Source: Roseicyclus sp. (GTDB lineage Bacteria > Pseudomonadota > Alphaproteobacteria > Rhodobacterales > Rhodobacteraceae). Taken from it: 64,000 nt of DNA. Both the position numbers and the translations under genes were made by a program. Where the stretch lies: contig JAGYLB010000075.1 in NCBI GenBank assembly GCA_018401055.1, positions 1 through 64,000 of the forward strand, given 5' to 3'. The notes under the pieces are model-generated. The model was not told the origin of the DNA. It did not search any database and worked only from the letters and a program-made list of their open reading frames with translations. This document shows, one piece after another, positions 29,523 to 38,842 of this stretch (positions within the stretch are counted from its first letter, which is position 1; each line of letters begins with the position of its first letter).

Positions 29523-30988
29523 ATGAGCATTTCCAGCGCCCTTTCCAACGCCCTGTCGGGTCTGACCGTGTCGTCACGGGCCGCCGACATCGTATCGTCG
29601 AACATCGCCAATGCGATGACGGACGGGTATGGGGTACGCAGCCTCAACATCTCGGCCCGAGCGTTCGGCGATGCGGGCGCAGGGGCCTTCGTGACCGGCG
29701 TCACCCGGACCGAAGATGCGATCGTGATCGGTCAGCGCCGCCAGACCGAGGCGGAGCTGGCCTTCCGCACCGCACAGGGTGGCTACCTGACCCGGCTCGA
29801 GGCGCTGATCGGAACGCCCGACATGGCTTAGGCAGCCTTGCCGCGCGCACCGCTGGCTTCGAGGCGGCGCTGGCCACGGCCGCCGCCAACCCGCAAGCGC
29901 AGGTCAGGCTGGCGGGCGCGGTCGATGCCGCTGTCGCGCTGGCCGGAACGCTCAACACCATCTCGGACGGCATTCAGGCGGAACGTCTGCAGGCCGACGG
30001 GTCCATCGCAACATCGGTCGCGCGGATCAACGGCGCGCTGGACCAGCTGGCGACGTTGAACACGCGCATCCGGCAAGACATGGGCGGCGGGCGTGACGTG
30101 TCGGCGCTGCTCGATGCGCAGGCCCGGATCGTCAACGACATCGCGCCCCTGATCCCGCTGCACAGCCGCCGCGACCAGATGGGCGCGCTGCAACTGTTCA
30201 GTTCCGACGGCCAGCCGCTGCTCGATGGCCGTCCGTCCGTCCTGTCCTTTACGCCTGTGACGGTGATGGAGGCCGACATGACCCGCGACAGCGGCGCCTT
30301 GAGCGGTCTTGCCCTCAACGGGCGTCCGTTGGCGATGTCAGGCGCGGCACCGGCGCTGGGCGGTGGGCAACTTGCGGCGCTCTTTGCCCTGCGCGATGAC
30401 TGGGGCGTCACGGCTCAGGCCTCGGTCGATGCCGTTGCCCGCGATCTGGCCAGCCGCTTCAATGCCGCGGGCCTTGACCCGACTCTTACCCTCGGTCAGC
30501 CGGGCCTCTTCACCGATGCGGGCGCTTTGGTCGATCCGGTCAACGAGGTCGGTCTGGCCGGGCGGTTGCGCGTCAACGCCGCTGTCCGACCGGACGAGGG
30601 CGGCGCGCTGTGGCGTGTGCGCGACGGGCTGGGCGCGGCAGCAGAAGGGCCGGTGGGCAATGCCACCTTCCTTCAGTTGCAGCGTGAGGCCTTGAGCACG
30701 CGCAGCCCGACCGTCTCGGGCGGGTTTTCGGCCACCGCGCGCAGCTTTGCCGGTCTGGTGGCCGATCATCTGTCCGGGGTGGGGATGGCGCGGCAATCGG
30801 CCGAAACCACGCAATCCCACACGGCCGCGCGCTTCGGCGCCCTGCGGCAGGAGGAACTGGCCCAAGGCGTGGATACCGATGCCGAGATGCAGCGCCTGCT
30901 CCAGATCGAACAGATGTTCGCCGCCAATGCCCGCGTCGTTTCGGCCGCGCAGGAGATGATCGACCAGTTGATAAGGATGGGCCGATGA
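29523..30988 (+). CDS. flgK: Hook-associated protein 1 (FlgK), frameshifted
   Basis: The N-terminus MSISSALSNALSGLTVSSRAADIVSSNIANA and the C-terminus LLQIEQMFAANARVVSAAQEMIDQLIRM carry the D0 coiled-coil regions of FlgK. The frame shifts at about 29826, where one G seems to be missing (DMG-LGSLAA read as a stop); the joined protein is about 488 residues. It forms the first junction layer between hook and filament. Its stop overlaps the flgL start. Confidence 0.93.
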
Positions 30989-31995
30989 GCCTGAACGGGA
31001 TCGGGGACGCGGCGCAATTCCACCGCCTGCGCCAGGATGGAACGCGGCTCCAGCAGGAGTTGCAGCGCCTGACCGGCGAGCTCAGCACCGGGCGTCAGGC
31101 CGATCCGGGGCGCGCCACGGCGGGCGATTTCTCGACACTCGCCGAACTGGGCCGGTCGCTGAGACTGCAGACGGCTTTCGCGCAATCGATCGCCGAGGCC
31201 GGGATCGATGCCAACGGGCGGCAGGCGGCGCTCGAACGGATCGAGGCCGAGATCGACGGTTTCGCGCCCCATATCCTTGGCTTTGCGACGGGGGGCAGCC
31301 TGCAGGACATGGCGCTTTCGCTGGCAGACGCGCCTGAGCGGTTCGCGCAGAGTGTCGCCGCTCTGAACACCAGCAGTGCCGGAAAATCCCTGTTCGCAGG
31401 CGATGCCCCGGATCGGCTGGCGCTGATTTCGGGCGCGGCCATGCTCGATCAATTGCGACCTTTGGCCGATGCGGCCGCCACCGGCGCCGACCTGATCGCC
31501 GCGGTCGAGGATTGGTTTCTGAGCCCCGGCGGCGGTTACGACACACTGGCCTGGCAGGGCGGCGCCGGACCCGCCGCGCCCGCAATCCTGGGCGAGGCGC
31601 AGGCCGAACAGACCGGCATCACCGCCCGCGATCCCGCCCTGCGTGAGGTTCTGGCGGGGCTGGCGCTTGCTGCGCTTGCTGCCGAAGGCCGCGGCCCCGG
31701 CGCGGAGGTCGAGCGGCGGGCCGTGGTGACGGCCGCAGCCGCACGGCTGGAGCGGGGCGAGGATGCGTTGATCCGCCTGCGCTCCGATCTTGGCGCGTCG
31801 CAGGCCCGGATCGAGGACGCGCGCGTGGCGAGCGAGGCGGCGCGCGCCAGTACCGAGATCGAGCAGGCGCGCCTGACCGGCAGCGATCCCTACCGCGCAG
31901 CGACCGATCTGCAGGCCGTCCAGACCCGGCTGGAACAGCTCTACATCCTGACCGCGCGCCTGTCGCGCCTGACCCTGTCGGAGTATCTCAGATGA
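30985..31995 (+). CDS. flgL: Hook-associated protein 3 (FlgL)
   Basis: 336 residues, intact, with flagellin-like N-terminal helix (FHRLRQDGTRLQQELQRLTG, ELSTGRQ) and a C-terminal helix (ARASTEIEQARLTGSDPYRA, VQTRLEQLYILTARLSRLTL). It forms the second junction layer under the filament. It overlaps flgK by four bases at its start and flgI by four bases at its end. Confidence 0.9.
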   Translation: MSLNGIGDAAQFHRLRQDGTRLQQELQRLTGELSTGRQADPGRATAGDFSTLAELGRSLRLQTAFAQSIAEAGIDANGRQAALERIEAEIDGFAPHILGFATGGSLQDMALSLADAPERFAQSVAALNTSSAGKSLFAGDAPDRLALISGAAMLDQLRPLADAAATGADLIAAVEDWFLSPGGGYDTLAWQGGAGPAAPAILGEAQAEQTGITARDPALREVLAGLALAALAAEGRGPGAEVERRAVVTAAAARLERGEDALIRLRSDLGASQARIEDARVASEAARASTEIEQARLTGSDPYRAATDLQAVQTRLEQLYILTARLSRLTLSEYLR

Positions 31996-33098
31996 TTCGT
32001 ATTCTCCTTGCTGCGCTGGCGTGCCTGTCGCTGCTGGTCCTGCCGGCTCAGGCCACGCCCGTGCGGATCAAGGATCTGGTCGAATTCGACGGGGTGCGCG
32101 GCAACGATCTGGTGGGTTACGGTCTGGTCGTTGGCCTGAACGGCACCGGCGACGGCTTGCGCAACGCCCCCTTCACCGAAGAGATCATGGTCAACATCCT
32201 CGAACGGTTGGGGGTCAACGTAACTGGCGAACAGTTCCGGCCGCAGAATGTCGCGGCGGTGATCGTGACCGCGACCCTGCCGCCCTTTGCCCGGCAAGGC
32301 AGCCAGATCGACATCACCGTTTCCGCCATCGGCGATGCCGACAGTCTGCTCGGCGGCACCTTGGTGATGACGCCGCTGACCGCCGCCGATGGCGAGATCT
32401 ATGCCGTTGCCCAAGGCTCGGTCATCGCCGGCGGTGCTTCCGTCGAAGGCGATGGCGCCACGATCGTGCAGGGCGTTCCTACGGCGGGCACCGTTCCCTC
32501 GGGCGCGCGGATCGAGCGCGAGGTGGATTTCGAGCTTGCCGACCTCACCACCGTGCGTCTTGCCTTGCGCAACCCCGATTTCACCACCGCGGCCCGGATT
32601 GAGCAGGTCATCAACGCCGATTTCGGCCGGTCGGTGGCCGCGATGCTGGATGCGGGCACGGTCCTGCTCGACATCGACGCGACGCGGGCACCCTCGGCGG
32701 CGCATGCCTTGATGCGCGTGGAAAACCTGCGGGTCGAGCCGGAACGGCGCGCGCGCGTCGTGGTCGATCAGCGGTCTGGCACCATCGTGATGGGCGAAGA
32801 CGTGCGGATCAGCACGGTCGCCGTCGCGCAGGGCAATCTGACCCTGCGGATCGAGGAACGGCCCATCGTGGTGCAACCCAACCCCTTTGCCGAAGGCGAA
32901 ACGGTGATCGTGCCGCGCACCGAGGTCGGGCTGGTCGAGGAGGAGACGACGGGCCTTGCCGAAGTACGCGAGGGCACAAGCCTGTCCGACGTCGTTGCGG
33001 CGTTGAATGCGCTTGGCGTGTCGCCGCGCGAGATGATCGACATCCTCAACGCGATCCAGGCCGCGGGCGCGTTGCATGCGGAGTTCATCGTGCGCTGA
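31992..33098 (+). CDS. flgI: Flagellar P-ring protein FlgI
   Basis: 368 residues, intact. A Sec signal peptide (MIRILLAALACLSLLVLPAQA) precedes TPVRIKDLVEFDGVRGNDLV and the highly conserved GYGLVVGLNGTGDGLRNAPF. The C-terminal LSDVVAALNALGVSPREMID ILNAIQAAGALHAE is equally typical. It polymerises in the periplasm around the rod, assisted by FlgA (48143-48593). It ends the plus-strand unit and is followed by a terminator. Confidence 0.97.
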   Translation: MIRILLAALACLSLLVLPAQATPVRIKDLVEFDGVRGNDLVGYGLVVGLNGTGDGLRNAPFTEEIMVNILERLGVNVTGEQFRPQNVAAVIVTATLPPFARQGSQIDITVSAIGDADSLLGGTLVMTPLTAADGEIYAVAQGSVIAGGASVEGDGATIVQGVPTAGTVPSGARIEREVDFELADLTTVRLALRNPDFTTAARIEQVINADFGRSVAAMLDAGTVLLDIDATRAPSAAHALMRVENLRVEPERRARVVVDQRSGTIVMGEDVRISTVAVAQGNLTLRIEERPIVVQPNPFAEGETVIVPRTEVGLVEEETTGLAEVREGTSLSDVVAALNALGVSPREMIDILNAIQAAGALHAEFIVR

Positions 33099-33100
33099 GC

Positions 33101-33135
33101 AAAGGCGGGCGCCCAGTTCATGGGCACCCGCTTTT
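33101..33135 (+). terminator. Terminator after flgI
   Basis: AAAGGCGGGCGCCCA and TGGGCACCCGCTTTT form a long stem with GU pairs and a five-base loop, ending in a short T run. It begins three bases past the flgI stop. Confidence 0.85.
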
Positions 33136-33280
33136 GTGTCGGGCGATGGATGTGTTGTATTGGCGCATGGGCGGACGGCCCTCGCCCGGCGCGCGGATGT
33201 TCCGCTTTGATCTAGCATTCCTCACGATCTGGATCGGGCGGATGCGCGCGCAGCGGGCACACCCGCCGCGCCGTCGCAGG

Positions 33281-33738
33281 TCAGGATCTGCCGGGGCGGG
33301 TCGCGTGTTCGGCCGTCCGCAACCTGTACATCACGGCGCGCGCCACCTGTCCCGGCAAGGCGCGCAGGACGGAGACCCGGATATCTTGCGTCTCGTGGCG
33401 CAGGATATGGGCGATAACCGCAGGGTGTTCCGCGGCCAGATCCTCGCCCGCCGTCAGTACCGGCAAGCGCGTTCCCGTGGGGCGGGGCGGTGTCGTCGCC
33501 CGCGCCTGTGGTTGCGGCGAGGTGCGGAGGTGTCGTCGACCCCTTTCCGGTCGCGCAAGTGCCGGATCAGCCGGTTCGTCTGCCAGGCCAGCCGGTCGGC
33601 ATCGGGCGCTGACGGTCCGGCAAGGCTGTGATCCGCGCCAAGCCGCTGCGCTGTCGCCTCTCCGAACAGGGCGGCAATGGCGTGCAACTTGTCCGCGCGC
33701 GTGGCGGAGGCGTCGGGTGTGGTCGAGGCTTCGGTCAT
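33281..33738 (-). CDS. Short protein with a FliG middle-domain-like motif, frameshifted
   Basis: From ATG 33738 (MTEASTTPDASATRADKLHA) the locus reads about 150 residues in two frames joined near 33510. The C-terminal part AAEHPAVIAHILRH, then VSVLRALPGQVARAVMYRL, matches by eye the EHPQ-type armadillo motif of the FliG middle domain. It is far too short for FliG (about 330 residues) and lacks the charged C-terminal torque domain. It lies 17 bases downstream of fliP, in the fliF-fliH-fliN-fliP unit. A switch-associated role is inferred only from motif and context. Confidence 0.55.
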
Positions 33739-33755
33739 GGGCGGTATCCTTTCGG

Positions 33756-34493
33756 TCAGAAATAGCTGCGCACCAACGCGCCCGTCACCAGCGCCCAGCC
33801 ATCCGCGACCACGAAAAAGGCCAGCTTGAACGGCAGCGACACGATGGCGGGCGGCACCATCATCATGCCCATCGACATCAAGATCACAGCGGCGACCACG
33901 AGGTCGATGATGAGAAACGGCAAGAAGATCAGAAAGCCGATCTGAAAGGCGCGCTCCACCTCGCTCAGCATGAAGGCGGGGATCAGGATGGAGGCCTCTG
34001 GGTCCGTGATGTCAGTGATACCGCGCAGCCCGGCAAGGCTTTGCAGCGTGTCCACATCGACCCGGTTCAGCATGAAGCCGCGAAACGGCCCATAGGCGGC
34101 GGCAATGGCCTGCGGGTCGGATTGGCTGCCGTCGATGCAGTGGCTGCGATGCCGATGGCTGTAGGCCTCCTCGAAACACCGGGGCCATCACGAAATAGGT
34201 CAGGAACAGCGCCAAGGCTGACGATCAGCATGTTGGGCGGCGATTGCTGTAGCCCGATGGCCTGGCTGCAGGATCGACAGGACGGTCACGATGAAGGGAA
34301 AGCAGGTGATCATGATCGCCAGCCCCGGCGCGAGGCTGAGCACGGTGATGAGCGCGATCAGCTGCACGGTGCGCGCGGTCAGCGATCCGCCCTCGCCAAG
34401 GTCGATCGTGACGCCCTGAGCCGCGGCCATGCCGGGCAGGGCAAGGGCAATCAGCGCAATGGCAAAGCCCAGCGCGCGGTCAGGCCCCGCCAT
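33756..34493 (-). CDS. fliP: Flagellar export apparatus protein FliP, frameshifted
   Basis: Membrane core subunit of the flagellar type III export gate. The start at 34493 overlaps the fliN end. The N-terminal signal-like helix is followed by VQLIALITVLSLAPGLAIMITCFPFIVTVLSIL, and the C-terminus by LIPAFMLSEVERAFQIGFLI FLPFLIIDLVVAAVLMSMGMMMVPP, both strongly conserved. Between about 34265 and 34075 the frame is disturbed by several indels; fragments in other frames (ALFLTYFVMAPVF) restore the family sequence. The expected length of about 245 residues is met. Confidence 0.92.
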
Positions 34494-34761
34494 GACCCGC
34501 CTCGGCAAGTCGGATGATGCGCACCGCAAGCTGACCGCCGCGCTCGCCGTCAAGCTCGACCAGCTCGCCCTCAGCGATCATGCGGTCGCCGACATAGAGC
34601 GCGACCGGATCGTCGATCCGGCTGTCGAGCGTAAGCACCGCCTCAGGGGCGAGGTCCATGACCTCTCGCAAGAGCGGCCGCGCGCGCCCAACCGAGACAC
34701 GGATTTCGATCGGAACCGCCTGCAAGGCGGCGGCGCGCAGCAGGGATTGCGGGTCTGACAT
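34480..34761 (-). CDS. fliN: Flagellar motor switch protein FliN
   Basis: 93 residues, a single SpoA domain: PIEIRVSVGRARPLLREVMDL, a central LTLDSRIDDPVALYVGDRM, and GELVELDGERGGQLAVRIIRL. It is a C-ring component that binds FliM and helps dock the export ATPase complex. Its start overlaps the fliH-like stop (ATGA) and its end overlaps fliP, so translation is coupled. No fliM is seen in the window. Confidence 0.93.
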   Translation of the reverse strand: MSDPQSLLRAAALQAVPIEIRVSVGRARPLLREVMDLAPEAVLTLDSRIDDPVALYVGDRMIAEGELVELDGERGGQLAVRIIRLAEAGHGGA

Positions 34762-35382
34762 CAGGCCACTCCTTTCCGGATGGGGGCAGGGGCGGGATGT
34801 CGGCCTCCTGCGCGACGAAGCTGCGGATCGCCTCGGCCATGCGGGTGGCGGCGTCGGTCAGATCGATGTCGCGCCGCTCGGACCCGAAGCGGATCGAGAC
34901 CTGTCCTTCGGCAAAGGCGGGCTCGGCCCGCAGGTCGAGGTCGAGACCGCCCATACCCGCAATCAGACGGTCCAGCGTCGCGAGAGCGGCAGGGCGCAGC
35001 GAACAGCACCGCGCGCCCGCTTGCAGCGCTGGCGGCAATCGCGCGCAATTCGGCCACCACGGCTGGTGCTACGGCCTCGGCCGCCAAGGCGCGGCAGGAG
35101 TTGTGCCGCTATCTCCTCGAACAACGGCCCAAGACCGGCGAGCACATCTTGCCGGGCCTCGGCATAGGTCAGGGTGATGTCTTGCAATCCAGCCGCAAGG
35201 TCCGCGCCGATCTTGCGATGGGCCTCGGCCTCGGCGCGGGCGCAATCGTCCCAGCCATTGCGATACCCTTCGTCGAAGGCGGCAAGGGCGGCTTCGGGCT
35301 CGATGGGCGGCGCGGCTTGCGCGGCCGAAACAGGGGTCGGACCGAGGGCGGAGAAATCCTCGAGCTTGAGGGTGCGGGTCAT
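34761..35382 (-). CDS. fliH: FliH-like flagellar export protein, multiply frameshifted
   Basis: The N-terminus MTRTLKLEDFSALG and the segment AALAAFDEGYRNGWDDCARAE resemble FliH-type regulators of the FliI ATPase, followed by helical heptads. The later parts lie in two other frames (AVAPAVVAELRAIAASAASG; DRLIAGMGGLDLDLRAEPAF; RDIDLTDAATRMAEAIRSF). The stop at 34761 overlaps the fliN start. The reconstructed length is about 205 residues. The assignment rests on position between fliF and fliN and weak similarity, so I am less sure of it than of the neighbours. Confidence 0.75.
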
Positions 35383-37075
35383 GGACGGGCCCTTTCGTCT
35401 TCTTCCATCCAGCTGCGCAGGATCTCGATGGTTTCTTCCTCGCGCTCCTCGATCAGGCGGCGCAGGCGGTCGACGGGATCAGGCAGGCTTTCGACGAGAT
35501 CGTCTCCGCGCGCGGCAGGAAAAGCGGCAGGAAGAGCGGGAAAACCTTCGGCGGCAGGATCGGGGCGCGCCATTGCCTGCGGTGCTGCGCCAACCGGGGC
35601 GGCAAGCGACGGGAGGGGTGCCGGGCCCGTGGCAAGAATCGGTGCTGCCATCGCACGGTCGTAGCCCGGCGCGACACCGGGCAGGGCCGTGGCGAAGGCG
35701 GTGGGGTCGGAGAGGGCCGCGCCCGGTTCGCGCCGCAGCATCGGGCGCAGCAGGCCGAAGGCGATGAACAGCGCGGCCGCGGCAAGCACCAGCGTTTGCA
35801 CCACCCGGCCCAGATCAAGGCTCATCCGGTCGGCAAAGCCCGGCTGCACCAGGTCGCCCTGCACCGTTTCCTCAAAGGCCATCGACTGGATGGTGACCGA
35901 ATCGTCACGCTCCGCAGTGTAGCCGATCGCCGATTGCACCAGCGCCTGCAGCGCCGCAATTTCTGCTTCCGGGCGGGGGTCGACGGTGGCGATCCCGTCG
36001 GCGCCGATGCTGCGCACGCCATTGAGCAGGACCGCAACCGAAACCCGGCGGATGTCGCCCGGTTCGCGCGCGACCTCGCGCTGCAGTTCCGACATGTCGA
36101 AGGTCACGCGCTCGCGGGTTTCCGACCCTTCCGAGCTGCTGCTGCCCCCCGGCCCGGCGTCGCCATCGGGCAGGTTCGACGCGACGGTCACGCCGCCCGA
36201 CGCCGTATCGCGCGCCGTATTGGTCCGCTCGTCCGTCTCGGTGGCGATGGCGACGCGGCTGTCGGGGTCGATGCGCCGCTCCAGGATGGTTTCGCGCATG
36301 GTTTCGAGCTCGACATTCACCTGCACCACGGCATTGCCGGGTCCGACGCGCGCCGCCAGCAAACGCTCGATGTTGCGCCGAAGGCTTTCGGCCCGCGCGG
36401 CGGCATCCGCGGCAGGCGCCATCGCATCCGCACCGCCCAGAACCTGCCCGCTGTCTGCATCGAGGATCGTGACGTTTTCCGGCAACAGACCCGGTACAGA
36501 GGACGCCACGAGATAACGCAACGCCTGCGCATGCCCCGGTGCCAGCCCCCCGCCGCAGGCCGTAGCGCGACCGAGGCCGTCACATCGCGTGCGGGCTGGA
36601 ACGGGTCGGCGCCGGGGTTGGCGATATGGACGCGCGCGGCCCGGATGCGCGGGCTGGAAATGATGGTGCGCGCAAGCTCTCCCTCCCGCGCGCGCCAATA
36701 GGCGGCATCGAACATCTGCGAGGTGGTCCCAAAACCAGACAGCCCGTCCAGCAACTCATACCCGGCGGCGCCATTGGCGGGCAGACCCTCGCCCGCCAGC
36801 GCCATGCGCAGCGCATCCCGTTCGCGGCTGTCGACGAGGATCGTGTCGCCTTGCACCCGGTAGGGTACGCCGCGCGCCTCGACGGCGGCCACGACATCGC
36901 TGGCCGCGGCGGGGTCCAGACCGGCATAGAGCAGCTCATAGCTGGGCGCCGTCGCCAGACGGGTCAGGATCACGAGGATCACCGCAAGCGCGGCAAGCCC
37001 GCCGATCAGAAAACCGCGGCGGCGGCCGTCCATCCCGCTCCAAAGCTCGGTCAGCGTGGTCACCACCTGCCTCAT
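35379..37075 (-). CDS. fliF: Flagellar MS-ring protein FliF, frameshifted
   Basis: From ATG 37075 (MRQVVTTLTELWSGMDGRRR) there is a first membrane helix (GFLIGGLAALAVILVILT), the ring-building motif YELLYAGLDPAAASDVVAA, conserved RVQGDTILVD and LAGEGLPANGAAGYELLDG, then a second helix near the C-terminus (VVQTLVLAAAALFIAFGLL). The frame shifts at about 36545. The C-terminal tail, which binds FliG, ends in an acidic helix. The reconstructed length is about 565 residues. Its stop overlaps the fliH start. FliF is the first structure assembled in the basal body. Confidence 0.95.
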
Positions 37076-37122
37076 CCCCCTGCCATTCTGGCCAGTCGGG
37101 ATCGGTCTTAGGCCCCCGCCGA

Positions 37123-37137
37123 TTAAGATTCGGTTAG
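37123..37137. promoter_or_regulatory. CtrA-like site between divergent fliF and fliL
   Basis: TTAA-GATTCGG-TTAG matches the CtrA consensus TTAA-N7-TTAA with one mismatch, in the only 105-base gap between two large divergent flagellar units. In this GC-rich DNA such a spaced pair is unlikely by chance. The match is by eye only. Confidence 0.4.
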
Positions 37138-37180
37138 TGCTGAGGCGCTAGAACAGGGTGAGATCAAACGGAGAACACCC

Positions 37181-37678
37181 ATGGCCGACGACATCGCCGC
37201 CCAAGATGCGCCCAAGCGCAAGAAGGGGCTCTTGATTCCGCTGCTGATGGGCCTTGTTCTTGCAATTGCGGGTGGCGCGGGTGGGTTCTGGGCGGTGACA
37301 TCCGGACCGCTCGCCCCCGATCCGGCGGCACAGGCTGAAGCTGAGACGCTACCGACCGAATCGCCCCTGCCGCCCGTCGCCGTCAGCTTCGTACCGCTGG
37401 AGACGCTGGTGATCTCGCTCGGGCCCGAGGAAACCAGCCGCCACCTGCTCTTCACCGCCGAGCTCGAGGTCGATCCGGCCCATGAGGCAGAGGTGACGCA
37501 TCTGTCGCCGCGCGTGCTCGACGTGCTCAACAGCTATCTGCGCGTGATCTCCGTGGCGGAACTCAGCGATCCGGCCAGCCTTGCGCGGCTGCGCGCACAG
37601 ATGCTGCGCCGCATCCAGATCGTGACCGGCACGGGCCGGGTCCATGACCTTCTTGTCACGCAATTCGTGGTGAACTGA
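37181..37678 (+). CDS. fliL: Flagellar basal-body-associated protein FliL
   Basis: 165 residues. The short basic cytoplasmic tail (KRKKG), a single membrane helix (LLIPLLMGLVLAIAGGAGGF) and a periplasmic stomatin-like domain (SFVPLETLVISLG, LFTAELEVDPAHEAEV, LSPRVLDVLNSYLRV, ILVTQFVVN-type ending) are characteristic. FliL surrounds the stator and supports its activity. It is first in the plus-strand unit; the next ATG follows the stop with no gap. A second FliL-like gene lies at 46875-47391. Confidence 0.93.
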   Translation: MADDIAAQDAPKRKKGLLIPLLMGLVLAIAGGAGGFWAVTSGPLAPDPAAQAEAETLPTESPLPPVAVSFVPLETLVISLGPEETSRHLLFTAELEVDPAHEAEVTHLSPRVLDVLNSYLRVISVAELSDPASLARLRAQMLRRIQIVTGTGRVHDLLVTQFVVN

Positions 37679-38152
37679 ATGTTGAGCCAGCTTTCCCTTC
37701 TCGCCGACTTGTTGATGATCGGCGCCTCTGCCGGGGCCGCAATCTATTGTTTGATCCTGTCGCATCGCCTGTCGCGGTTGACCAGTTTCGACAAGGGGAT
37801 CGGCGGGGCGATTGCCGTGCTCTCGGCTCAGGTCGACGAGATGAAGGCGGCACTGGCCGAGGCCAAGGCGGGAACCGACGGGGCAGGCCATCACCTGCGT
37901 GACCTTGTCCGGCAGGCGCAAGATATCTCGGGCGAGCTGGAACTGATGATCGCCGCCTGCCACGATTTCGCGGAGGAGGCTTTGGTGGTGCAAGGTGCTG
38001 CGGCCCCGATTGCCGACCCGGTTTCTGCGCCGCCACTTGTCGCTTCGCCCGCCCCAGCGCCGCCCGACCCGCCAGAGGCTGCGCCGATCGTCTTCGGCAC
38101 CCGCCGTCAGCCATCGGCCGAACCCGTCTTTCGCCGCCGTGCGCAGGCCTGA
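37679..38152 (+). CDS. Flagellar-cluster membrane protein of unknown function
   Basis: 157 residues starting immediately after fliL. An N-terminal membrane helix (LLADLLMIGASAGAAIYCLIL) is followed by SHRLSRLTSFDKGIGGAIAV and a coiled-coil region (LSAQVDEMKAALAEAKAG), then a proline/alanine-rich tail. This pattern resembles the DUF6468-type proteins found beside fliL and motE in alphaproteobacterial flagellar clusters, but I cannot confirm the family. A motor-related role is inferred from position only. Confidence 0.7.
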   Translation: MLSQLSLLADLLMIGASAGAAIYCLILSHRLSRLTSFDKGIGGAIAVLSAQVDEMKAALAEAKAGTDGAGHHLRDLVRQAQDISGELELMIAACHDFAEEALVVQGAAAPIADPVSAPPLVASPAPAPPDPPEAAPIVFGTRRQPSAEPVFRRRAQA

Positions 38153-38155
38153 GCC

Positions 38156-38797
38156 ATGACTGTACAAGATCCTCAGCGCCAGACCCAGCGCAGACGATGG
38201 CGTCAACGCTTCTTGCTGACGGCGCTCGGCCTTGTCTTCGCGGTGTCCGCGGTGCTGCGCCTCGGCTCGCTTGAGTTCGCGCGTGCGCAGGCCCCGGGCG
38301 CTGCGGAAATGGTGGCGGCAGCGTCACCCGAAATGCCGGGCCCCGGGTTCGCGGGCCAGATGCAGTCGGCCCTCGCCGAGGTCGCGGCGCTGCGTGTGTC
38401 GCTGGAGGCGCGAGAGATTGCCGTAGCCGACCGGGAGCGGGCCGTCGCCGCAGCGCAGGCCCTGGTCGAGGATCGGCTGGTTGAGCTTGAGGCGGCGGAG
38501 CAGCGTCTGCAGACCCTGATCGCCACCTCCGACCGGGCGGCAGAGACGGATCTGGATCAACTGACCCGGGTCTACGAGACCATGCAGCCCGAAATTGCCG
38601 CCGCCCTGTTCGAACAGATGCCGCCCAGTTTCGCCGCGGGTTTTCTGGCCCGCATGACCCCGGTGGCCAGCGCCGCGCTGATGGCGGAGCTGCCGCCTGA
38701 CCGGGCCTATGCCGTGTCTGTGGTGCTGGCCACGCGCAACAGCTCGGCCCCGCGGCTGGATACGGCAGATCCCGCCGCGCCGGACACCGAACGTTAA
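38156..38797 (+). CDS. MotE-like flagellar motor protein
   Basis: 213 residues, three bases after the previous gene. There is one N-terminal membrane helix (FLLTALGLVFAVSAVLRLGSL), a long coiled coil (residues about 75-125, REIAVADRERAVAAAQALVE), and a C-terminal MgtE-N-like helical repeat (YETMQPEIAAALFEQMPPSF, LARMTPVASAALMAELPPDR). This is the layout of MotE, which acts with MotC/MotB in rhizobial motors. It lies between fliL and motA. The MotE label is family-level. Confidence 0.82.
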   Translation: MTVQDPQRQTQRRRWRQRFLLTALGLVFAVSAVLRLGSLEFARAQAPGAAEMVAAASPEMPGPGFAGQMQSALAEVAALRVSLEAREIAVADRERAVAAAQALVEDRLVELEAAEQRLQTLIATSDRAAETDLDQLTRVYETMQPEIAAALFEQMPPSFAAGFLARMTPVASAALMAELPPDRAYAVSVVLATRNSSAPRLDTADPAAPDTER

Positions 38798-38842
38798 GCC
38801 TTTTCGCCGAGCCTCGGCGCGCACAGCAGGAGAATCTTGCAC

